This document shows, piece by piece, positions 1 to 6,022 of a stretch of 64,000 bases of DNA. The position numbers and the translations under genes are program-made. The notes under the pieces were generated by a model. That model searched no databases. It was not told the DNA's origin and saw nothing but the letters and a program-made list of their open reading frames with translations. This stretch comes from DATJKD01 sp963728295 (GTDB lineage Bacteria > Pseudomonadota > Gammaproteobacteria > Steroidobacterales > Steroidobacteraceae): positions 62,001-126,000 of the forward strand of contig CAVSKB010000024.1 of the NCBI GenBank assembly GCA_963728295.1, written 5' to 3'. The first letter of the stretch is position 1. The number at the start of each line of letters is the position of its first letter.

Positions 1-120
1 GAAGAGATTTTCCCGGTCGATGGCGTCGGCGCGCGGGGCGACCTCGGTGGCGGCAAACTCGCGCACCGTTTCGCGCAGCAGGTCGATGTCCTCGCCCAGG
101 CCGAAATCGAAGTCCTGCAC
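1..120 (-). CDS. Acyl-CoA dehydrogenase, N-terminal fragment (isovaleryl-CoA dehydrogenase-like)
   Basis: Only the first 40 codons lie in the window; the gene runs off the left edge. Read from a GTG at 120, the product begins VQDFDFGLGEDIDLLRETVR and continues with an alternating helix ending in APRADAIDRENLF. This matches the N-terminal helical domain of flavin-dependent acyl-CoA dehydrogenases, and closest in memory is isovaleryl-CoA dehydrogenase of leucine degradation. The ATG at 127 is out of frame with this reading, so GTG is preferred. The gene is divergent from a GntR-family regulator, with an operator-like palindrome between them. Family assignment is fairly safe; substrate is a guess because the active-site region is outside the window. 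Confidence 0.6.
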   Translation of the reverse strand, partial: MQDFDFGLGEDIDLLRETVREFAATEVAPRADAIDRENLF

Positions 121-164
121 GGTTCATCCCTCCACCACTTGCACACCCGCCAGGCCGGGTGCAT

Positions 165-177
165 ATTGTCCGACAAT
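165..177. promoter_or_regulatory. Operator-like palindrome between acyl-CoA dehydrogenase and GntR regulator
   Basis: ATTGTC-C-GACAAT is a perfect 6-bp inverted repeat with a 1-bp centre. It contains TTGTCCGACAA, which fits the TNGTNNNACNA consensus known for FadR/VanR-type GntR regulators. It lies 3 bp upstream of the regulator ATG at 181 and 44 bp upstream of the divergent GTG at 120, so one bound dimer could cover both promoters. Binding and autoregulation are inference. Confidence 0.55.
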
Positions 178-180
178 CCG

Positions 181-981
181 ATGATCAGTCAACCCAAGCC
201 GCGTGTTCGCAAGCCCGGTCCGAGAACGGGTGCAAGGAACGGTCCCAGGCCGGTGCTGTTCGAGCGGCTCTCGCCGCAGCCGGCCTACCGCAGGGTCTCC
301 ACGGCCATCGAGGACAAGATTCTGCGCCGGGCGCTGCGACCGGGCGACATGCTGCCGACCGAGAGCGAACTCGCACGCCAGTTCGGCGTCAACCGCTCGA
401 CCGTGCGCGAGGCTCTGCGCCGGCTCGAATCGTCCGGGCTGGTCGACCGCGCCAACGGCGGCAAGCGACTGCTCGTCATCCGTCCGGGTTCCGCCGAGAC
501 GGTCTCGCGCGTCAGCCGCGCACTCGCGCTCGACGAGGTGACGTTCATCGAGCTGTGGGAGGCCATGCTCGCCATCGCGCCTCGCACTGCGGGCCTCGCC
601 GCGGAACGGGCGCGCGACGAAGGCGCGGCGCGGCTCGACGAGGTGGTGGCCCGCGTCGAGGCTGCGCGCAATGCGGACGCGGCGGTCGGACTGGTCGTCG
701 AGTTCTTCGGACTGGTTGCCGAGCTTTCGGGTAACCGGGTGCTGGTCATGTCGACGCAGCCGCTTACACGCCTGCTCGCGCCCTCGCTGCGCAGGATGAT
801 CGACCGCGTGCCACAGGCCCAGGCCCGCATCGTGGTGGCCGAGCGCTGCATCGCGGAGGCCGTGCGCCGCGGCAAGGCCGGCGAGGCCGAGACCTGGATG
901 ACCCGTCATGTCCAGGACTTCCGCCGGGGCTACGAGCTCGCCGGCATGGCGCTCGACACGCGCGTCGCCCTGCCCGCCTGA
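181..981 (+). CDS. FadR-type GntR family transcriptional regulator
   Basis: A 266-residue DNA-binding repressor/activator. Residues about 35-100 form the GntR winged helix-turn-helix, with the signature PTESELARQFGVNRSTVREA followed by the LRRLESSGLV helix and a wing. Residues about 115-245 are alpha-helical and fit the ligand-binding FCD domain of the FadR subfamily. ATG 181 is chosen because an upstream in-frame ATG at 139 would place the operator palindrome inside the coding region. The gene faces away from an acyl-CoA dehydrogenase, so it probably controls that gene or operon in response to an acyl-CoA or acid. The ligand cannot be read from sequence. Confidence 0.85.
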   Translation: MISQPKPRVRKPGPRTGARNGPRPVLFERLSPQPAYRRVSTAIEDKILRRALRPGDMLPTESELARQFGVNRSTVREALRRLESSGLVDRANGGKRLLVIRPGSAETVSRVSRALALDEVTFIELWEAMLAIAPRTAGLAAERARDEGAARLDEVVARVEAARNADAAVGLVVEFFGLVAELSGNRVLVMSTQPLTRLLAPSLRRMIDRVPQAQARIVVAERCIAEAVRRGKAGEAETWMTRHVQDFRRGYELAGMALDTRVALPA

Positions 982-1088
982 CGACCGACCGCCGCGCGTC
1001 CGCCGGCGCGCGCCGGCCCGATAACCCCGCGCGACCCGCGGCTGCGTATACAAGCTCGAGTCTCCGCCTATACGAGGTGATTCGAGCC

Positions 1089-1898
1089 ATGGACCGAGCC
1101 CGCGCCCACCGACCACGCATGTTCCGCCTCGCCGCCGGCCTGGCCCTCGCAATGGCGACTGCCACGCATCAGGCGGAGGCCCGCGCCTGCATCGCTCAGG
1201 TCGAAGTTTACGACCGTGCGCAGAGCCGCTCGCTGCCGACGTACCGCAAGTTCGGCAAGCGGTGGATCACTGGTGAGCCCGGGCACGAATACGATCTACG
1301 GATTCGCAATTGCGCCGACGTGCGGGTGCTCGCAGTAATCAGCGTGGACGGAGTCAACGTGGTCACCGGCCAATCCGCCTCGCCCTCGCAATCGGGGTAC
1401 GTCCTCGAGCCCGGCGAGAACATGACGGTCGAAGGCTGGCGCAAGAGCATGGAGCGCACAGCCGCGTTCGTCTTCACGGATCCCGCGGATTCGTATGCAG
1501 CACGAACCGGTCGGCCGGACGATCTCGGCGTGATCGGTGTCGCGCTCTTCCGCGAGCTCAGGCCGAAGGTCGTGGCCCAGGAACGCGACTCGAACTTGTA
1601 CGGGGCATCGTCACCCCGGGCGGAGCCGGTTGCGGAGGCAGCGGCGAAGTCGGATGCTGCGTCGACGGCTCGCAGTCGTCAGTCGGCCTCTCTCGGCACG
1701 GGCCACGGGCGCAGCGAGCATTCGCCCGCCCAATGGACCAGCTTCGAACGCGCGAGCGACGACCCCGACGAGACGGTCAGCATCCGCTACGAGACTCATA
1801 CCGCATTGGTCGCGCTCGGCGTGCTCCCGCGCAGGGGGCTGCCGGATCGCGATCCGGAGCCGTTTCCCGCGCAGCTCGGCTTCGTACCGGATCCGTGA
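1089..1898 (+). CDS. Conserved exported protein next to an ECF sigma factor
   Basis: A 269-residue protein with an N-terminal signal peptide (basic MDRARAHRPR, a hydrophobic stretch, cleavage after AEA near residue 31). The mature part, about residues 32-170, is a conserved proteobacterial family of unknown function; recognisable blocks are DLRIRNCADVRVLAVISVDG and SYAARTGRPDDLGVIGVALF. The last 100 residues are low complexity. ATG 1089 has a GAGG 11 nt upstream and keeps the signal peptide intact; a GTG at 1077 is possible. It lies 12 nt ahead of a sigma factor and a membrane protein and probably forms a unit with them. Function is not known. Confidence 0.65.
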   Translation: MDRARAHRPRMFRLAAGLALAMATATHQAEARACIAQVEVYDRAQSRSLPTYRKFGKRWITGEPGHEYDLRIRNCADVRVLAVISVDGVNVVTGQSASPSQSGYVLEPGENMTVEGWRKSMERTAAFVFTDPADSYAARTGRPDDLGVIGVALFRELRPKVVAQERDSNLYGASSPRAEPVAEAAAKSDAASTARSRQSASLGTGHGRSEHSPAQWTSFERASDDPDETVSIRYETHTALVALGVLPRRGLPDRDPEPFPAQLGFVPDP

Positions 1899-1910
1899 CG
1901 CGAACCGCGT

Positions 1911-2549
1911 ATGTCCGGAATTGTCGATGCAGGTTCTGCGCTCCATACTCCGATCCGCATGCAGGCGCGCGATGCCGGAGATACCGAGACCGACGAGGCG
2001 CTGATGCTGGCGTGGCAGGCGGGCGACGCGAGTGCCTTCGACCGGATCTACCAGCGCCATCGCGGCGGTGTGTTCCGCTATCTTCTGCGGCATTGCCGCG
2101 ACCGCGCGACGGCCGAGGACCTGCACCAGGAGGTGTGGCTCAAGCTCATTGCGGCTCGTGCGAGTTTCAACGCCGCGGCGCGATTTACCAACTGGCTCTA
2201 TTCCGTGGCGCGCAATCGCATGATCGATCACTGGCGGATGCATCCCGCACAGCGGCACGCTTCTCTCGACGATGAGGAGAACGGTCACGCGCTCGTGGAG
2301 CGCATCGAGGATTCGAACCCGCGTGGGAACCCGCAAGGTGCGGCGCAGGCGCTTGAGGAAGGTGCCTTGCTCGTTGCGGCGCTCGAGGCGCTCCCCGCCG
2401 CGCAGCGCGATGCCTTTCTGCTGCACGTGGAAGGCGGACTCGCAGTCGCCGAGATCGCGGCATTGACCGCGGCTCCTGCCGAGACTGTCAAGAGCCGACT
2501 TCGCTATGCATACAAACGACTGCGCGCGTCGCTGGGAGAGCCCGCATGA
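1911..2549 (+). CDS. ECF-family RNA polymerase sigma factor
   Basis: A sigma-70 family protein of 212 residues. Region 2 is seen around residues 42-105 (FDRIYQRHRGGVFRYLL, then TAEDLHQEVWLKLI for promoter -10 recognition and core binding). Region 4 lies around residues 155-205 (LPAAQRDAFLLHVEGGLAVA, then AETVKSRLRYAYKRLR, the -35-binding helix-turn-helix). No region 1 or 3, as expected for the ECF group. An internal ATG at 1959 is an alternative start; neither has a good ribosome site. The stop overlaps the next start by 4 nt (ATGA), implying translational coupling to the downstream membrane protein, the usual arrangement of an ECF factor and its anti-sigma factor. Confidence 0.88.
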   Translation: MSGIVDAGSALHTPIRMQARDAGDTETDEALMLAWQAGDASAFDRIYQRHRGGVFRYLLRHCRDRATAEDLHQEVWLKLIAARASFNAAARFTNWLYSVARNRMIDHWRMHPAQRHASLDDEENGHALVERIEDSNPRGNPQGAAQALEEGALLVAALEALPAAQRDAFLLHVEGGLAVAEIAALTAAPAETVKSRLRYAYKRLRASLGEPA

Positions 2550-3499
2550 ACGAGGAGCGGGTGCCGGGCAGCAGCCCTGAGGACCAGGAACTGGACCGCC
2601 GCTGGCGGAACCGATCCGTCGAGGAGCCGTCGAGCTCCACCGATATGCGGATACGGGCGGCCGCGCGGGAGGCGATCCAAACTTCCGCGTCGCATGCCGC
2701 TCGGGCGACGCACCGCACCAGGCGTTGGACGCGTTTTGCGCCCTTGGCAGCGGCGGCCTCGATTGCATTACTCGCCGTCGGCCTCGTGCGGCTGATACCG
2801 CGCGAGGAGTACCAGGCCGTTCCGACGCCGAAGCTCGCGCACCCCGACGAGGCACCTGAGCCAGCGACGGCCGCACCACCCGAACGGGAATCAGCCGTGG
2901 CGGACGCCGAGCATGCGTTGAGCGAACCGCTTCAGGCCCCGCGCTCCGAACCGCCTCCGGTGTCGGCGTCTCGTGGCGCGCTTGCGTACCCGACCGAGCG
3001 CGCGCGACCACCAGATTCAATGCCGCAGCGCGATGCACCGCGCGCACGCGACGCCGGGGCCGTCGCCGCCGAGGAGCCGCGTGCCACCGCGCCCGCGGAA
3101 GCATCCTCAAAGAACCAGGCAGCGATCGAGCAAGCAGCGAAGGCCAGCGAAGCGCCGCCGCCAAGCACGGCGATCACTACTACCGCAGCGGCGTCAGCCG
3201 CGCGGCACCGGCTCGAATCGGCGGGGTCTCTTGCCGCGAGCCCGGCTATCCCCACGGCGCTGGCAGCCCAGGTGCAGAACGACGCGGCGACGCGCACAGG
3301 CCTCGACTCAGGCTTGATCCGCATCCTCGCCGCCGATCCGGTCGAGTGGCTGGACGCGTCGCTGGGGTGTGAGGAGGCGCCCTCGTCTGCGCCTGAAGCA
3401 CGCGTATCCGGCTACGTGGTGACAGTGGACGCGGGGGGGACGATCCTGCGCTATCACACGGATGGTCACGACCGGATACGAGTCTGCGAGGACGAATGA
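2546..3499 (+). CDS. Single-pass membrane protein, candidate anti-sigma partner
   Basis: A 317-residue protein. The N-terminal 60 residues are charged and predicted cytoplasmic. One membrane helix follows at about residues 64-84 (RFAPLAAAASIALLAVGLVR), then a long Ala/Pro/Glu-rich, probably disordered periplasmic stretch, and a short folded C-terminus (GYVVTVDAGGTILRYHTDG). The 4-nt overlap with the ECF sigma gene and the topology argue for an anti-sigma factor. I do not see a clear zinc-finger ZAS motif (HxxxCxxC), so the binding mode would differ from classical examples. The product may instead be a regulator or cell-envelope sensor of unknown type. Confidence 0.6.
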   Translation: MNEERVPGSSPEDQELDRRWRNRSVEEPSSSTDMRIRAAAREAIQTSASHAARATHRTRRWTRFAPLAAAASIALLAVGLVRLIPREEYQAVPTPKLAHPDEAPEPATAAPPERESAVADAEHALSEPLQAPRSEPPPVSASRGALAYPTERARPPDSMPQRDAPRARDAGAVAAEEPRATAPAEASSKNQAAIEQAAKASEAPPPSTAITTTAAASAARHRLESAGSLAASPAIPTALAAQVQNDAATRTGLDSGLIRILAADPVEWLDASLGCEEAPSSAPEARVSGYVVTVDAGGTILRYHTDGHDRIRVCEDE

Positions 3500-3507
3500 A
3501 TGCGCCG

Positions 3508-3863
3508 TGGTGCCCGGGGCCGGAGTCGAACCGGCATGGGGTTGCCCCCGAGGGATTTTCTTACTCGCTACGGCTTTCGCCGCTACGCCCGTTCCGAACG
3601 TATTTGGAGTCTGGACTTTACCTTTGCCATGCCGCTGCTGTTTTCGGCACTCAGCGATTTAGGCAGGGGCCGTCAAGTCTCTACACTTTCATCGAGCCAG
3701 CGCGCACTCACTGTGAGCAGGCGTGGACCGAAGCTTAGTTCGGTATTGCAGCCACCCTCACGTGCTGCTGTTCCACCGAATTTGACCCCATTCACCGGAC
3801 CGTTTCCGAGCCCGGTGCTCAATTGCTCAAGTCCCTTGCGTCTACCAGTTTCGCCACCCGGGC
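3508..3863 (-). tRNA. tRNA-Leu(UAA), interrupted by a group I intron
   Basis: The 5' exon is 3863-3829 and the 3' exon 3559-3508, including an encoded CCA at 3510-3508. Spliced together they give a complete class II tRNA. The acceptor stem is GCCCGGG with CCCGGGC, and the D arm GCGAAACUGGUAGACGC follows. The anticodon stem is AGGGA/UCCCU around the loop CUUAAAA, so the anticodon is UAA. A long variable arm has a GGGG/CCCC stem, and the T arm is GCCGG-UUCGACU-CCGGC. The break falls after U34, the same U^AA position as in cyanobacterial and plastid tRNA-Leu introns. It is on the same strand as tRNA-Cys and tRNA-Gly 10 kb away. Confidence 0.92.
3560..3828 (-). ncRNA. Group I (IC3-like) self-splicing intron in tRNA-Leu(UAA)
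   Basis: A 269-nt intron ending in the obligatory G (3560). P1 forms between exon CUU and internal guide GAG (3820-3818), giving a U-G wobble at the 5' splice site. P2 is CACCGG/CCGGUG (3817-3812 with 3798-3793), capped by a GAAA tetraloop. The catalytic core is visible: an R element with GUGUAGAGACUUGACGGC (3686-3669) and an S element with AAAGUCCAGA (3619-3610). A P9 hairpin carries GGCGAAAGCC (3581-3572). Several blocks match the well-known Azoarcus tRNA-Ile intron, for example GUCAAAUUCGG and AAGCUUCGG. There is no room for a homing endonuclease. Self-splicing is inferred from the intact core. Confidence 0.9.
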
Positions 3864-3951
3864 TTCGGGCGCCCGCGGGATTTTACACGCGTCGGTCCCC
3901 TCCTACGCGCGCATGCGGTTTCACCGATGCCATCGCTCGACACCCGCGTCA

Positions 3952-3957
3952 TAGGAT
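3952..3957 (+). promoter_or_regulatory. Candidate -10 element of a leaderless transcript
   Basis: TAGGAT lies 7 nt before the ATG at 3965, so transcription would begin at or next to the start codon. There is no ribosome-binding site in that gap. It belongs to a repeated pattern in this window; the individual site is weak. Confidence 0.35.
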
Positions 3958-3964
3958 GCGGTTC

Positions 3965-4528
3965 ATGACTGCCAGCACAGTAATCGGGTTGTTTCGAAAC
4001 AGACGCGACGCGGAGTGCGCGTTCGATGCCGCGCTCGCGCGTGGCTTCGAGGCGCCGAACATCAACCTCGTGATGTCCGACGAGACGCGAACGCGATCGT
4101 TTCCGGCGGATCGCACCGCCGACACCGGGCTCGCCGACAAGGCTGCGGAAGGTGCGGCCGACGCGTCTGGCGGAGGTGTGCTCGGCGGCCCGGTGGGCGG
4201 AACGGTCGGGACGATCGCGCCCGTCGTCGCCGCCGTTGCGGTCGCGACATTGTTGCCGGGTCTCGGCCTGGTGCTGGCGGGACCGGTCGCGGCTGCGATC
4301 ACCGCCGCGGGCGCGGTAGCCGTGGCGGGAGGTCTCATGGGTGCAATGGCGAACTGGGGAATCCCCAAAGAACGCATCGAGGTATTTGAAACAGGCATCC
4401 GCGATGGAGGAATCCTGATCGGCGTCACGCCGCACACGGCCGAGGAAGCCACGGAAATCGAGCGGCTGTGGCAGGCGTGTGGAGCGACACATGTGCAGCT
4501 GCTGCCTGAGGTGCCCGGAGTTCACTGA
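3965..4528 (+). CDS. General-stress-protein-like membrane-associated protein
   Basis: A protein of 187 residues. The N-terminus (STVIGLFRNRRDAECAFDAA) resembles the general stress protein 17M/YflT-type domain found in many small stress proteins. Residues about 65-125 are very rich in Gly, Ala and Val and could form two membrane-inserting helices (VGTIAPVVAAVAVATLLPGL and VAAAITAAGAVAVAGGLMGA). The C-terminus (RIEVFETGIRDGGILIGVTP) repeats the small alpha/beta fold. Start 3965 is chosen over an in-frame ATG at 3956; upstream sequence belongs to the tRNA gene. Ten nt separate it from the TonB-like gene. Role is probably envelope stress, but this is inferred from family resemblance only. Confidence 0.65.
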   Translation: MTASTVIGLFRNRRDAECAFDAALARGFEAPNINLVMSDETRTRSFPADRTADTGLADKAAEGAADASGGGVLGGPVGGTVGTIAPVVAAVAVATLLPGLGLVLAGPVAAAITAAGAVAVAGGLMGAMANWGIPKERIEVFETGIRDGGILIGVTPHTAEEATEIERLWQACGATHVQLLPEVPGVH

Positions 4529-4538
4529 GGAGGTGCCC

Positions 4539-5324
4539 GTGTATATAACCAAGACCAACAAGGGAACACGAACCAGTGCGGCCGCGGTCGTAATTGCCGG
4601 CCATGCAGCGGTCATATACGCGCTCATGGTGACGATGGGCGTGGTCGAAGCGCCCCCGATCGTCGAGCCAATCAAGGCAGTGTTCATCGACACACCGCCG
4701 GTCGAGCCCGAGCCGTACGTTCCCCCGGAAACGCCTTCCGTCGCGCAGCAACCGGTCGTCGACGTGCCGCTGCCGGAGGTCCCGCCCATGACGACGCCGG
4801 TGGAAATCATCACGGTTCCCCCCGTGGCCGAGGTGCCGCCAAGCGCCGCGCCTTCGGCGCCGGCCGTGATGGAAGCAAAATCGCTTTCGGTGACGCGGCG
4901 TGTCGAGCCGGTGTATCCGCCGGCGTCGCGACGTCTCGATGAGAAAGGTGTCGTCGGCCTGCGCGTTCTGGTCGACGAGCGCGGCCGGCCGCGCGAAGTT
5001 CAGGTCGCCAAGTCGAGCGGCTTTGACCGGCTGGACGAGGCGGCGGTGACTGCCGTCCGTCGCTGGCAGTTCTCGCCTGCGATGCAGGAATCGCGCGCGG
5101 TTACCGCATGGACGCGCGTCAACGTGGATGTTTCAGCTGAATCGTTAGCCGTGGCGCGCGTGCGCCCGGTGTTCGGCTGCACTCGCTGCGCTGGTGCAGC
5201 GCTTCAACGAGGCGGAGCTCGTCGCCCAGTCTGCGGCGCTCGCTTTCTTTGCACTGCTGTCGCTTGCGCCGCTGTTGCTGATCTTGCTGTGGATCACCGC
5301 CGCAGCGGTACCGAGCGCGCGTGA
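4539..5324 (+). CDS. TonB-like energy transducer protein
   Basis: The GTG start at 4539 is preceded by GAGGAGG 5 nt away, which decides the start. A basic N-terminus leads into one membrane helix (about residues 12-34), then a long Pro/Val/Glu-rich periplasmic linker. The C-terminal TonB domain runs about residues 120-200 (RRVEPVYPPASRRL, GVVGLRVLVDERGRPREV, then SSGFDRLDEAAVTAVRRWQF). Homology ends near 5135, yet this frame continues to 5324 and overlaps the next gene by 131 nt. One missing base near 5130 would give a normal ending ...FQLNR and a stop at 5148, so a frameshift is likely. No exbB/exbD lies beside it; those genes are at 54.5-56.2 kb. Confidence 0.72.
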   Translation: MYITKTNKGTRTSAAAVVIAGHAAVIYALMVTMGVVEAPPIVEPIKAVFIDTPPVEPEPYVPPETPSVAQQPVVDVPLPEVPPMTTPVEIITVPPVAEVPPSAAPSAPAVMEAKSLSVTRRVEPVYPPASRRLDEKGVVGLRVLVDERGRPREVQVAKSSGFDRLDEAAVTAVRRWQFSPAMQESRAVTAWTRVNVDVSAESLAVARVRPVFGCTRCAGAALQRGGARRPVCGARFLCTAVACAAVADLAVDHRRSGTERA

Positions 5325-5991
5325 AGCGTTCCTGGACCAGGTGGGGTTACTGCTCGGCCACGACTTCGGCACGGTCGCAGATGCGATCCTCACCAGCGCC
5401 GTGTCGAAGCCGGATACGGGCTCCATCGCCGGCATCTGGAGCGTCGCCCTGCTTCTGTTCGCCGCGACCGCCGTCTTCGGACAGCTGCAGAGCGTCCTCA
5501 ACCATATCTTCCGGACGAGCGCCAAACGGCTCCCGGGCATCGTGGCGTGGTTGCGCAAGCGCATTTTCTCGTTCGGCATGGTGCTTGCGCTGGGATTCCT
5601 GCTGGTCGTATCGATGACGGTCAATACCCTGCTGCAGCTCGCGTTTGCTCGCGTTGCATGGCTGCTGCCCGCGGTCGCGGCAATCGTCACCTGGCTGATC
5701 TATGCACTCGCCTTTGCCCTGATGTTTCACTACCTGCCCGACCGGCGCGTCGGCTGGCGCTGGGCGCTGGTCGGCGGTGTGTTGACGGCGTCGTTGTTCG
5801 TGCTTGGGCGGGCGGTGATCGGCTGGTATCTCGAGCGCTGGAACCCAGGGGCGGCCTACGGCGCGATGGGTGCCCTGGTGCTGACCCTGCTCTGGGTTTA
5901 CTACGCCGGGTTGATCGTGTTCATCGGCGCGCTGGTCACCGCCATGATCGACGAGCGGGTATCGCGGAACGCACGGATCAAGCCAGCTTGA
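5194..5991 (+). CDS. YihY/BrkB family inner-membrane protein
   Basis: About 265 residues with around six membrane helices and the family hallmark near the start (AQSAALAFFALLSLAPLLLI). A later block, WALVGGVLTASLFVLGRAVI, then GYAMGALV-type and YYAGLIVFIGALVTAM helices, also fit this family, once mis-annotated as ribonuclease BN. Function is unknown, possibly a transporter or exporter. The GTG start at 5194 lacks a clear ribosome site and the N-terminus is a little short for the family, which fits a frameshift in the overlap with the TonB-like gene. It is followed 31 nt later by ligD. Confidence 0.78.
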   Translation: MQRFNEAELVAQSAALAFFALLSLAPLLLILLWITAAAVPSAREAFLDQVGLLLGHDFGTVADAILTSAVSKPDTGSIAGIWSVALLLFAATAVFGQLQSVLNHIFRTSAKRLPGIVAWLRKRIFSFGMVLALGFLLVVSMTVNTLLQLAFARVAWLLPAVAAIVTWLIYALAFALMFHYLPDRRVGWRWALVGGVLTASLFVLGRAVIGWYLERWNPGAAYGAMGALVLTLLWVYYAGLIVFIGALVTAMIDERVSRNARIKPA

Positions 5992-6022
5992 ACAAACTTG
6001 TGCGCTGCGGGTACCGTGAATC

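Noticed and set aside
3500..4528. A 342-residue plus-strand frame covering the tRNA-Leu gene and the stress protein
   Set aside because: The first 150 codons lie antisense to the tRNA exons and group I intron. The real gene begins at 3965.
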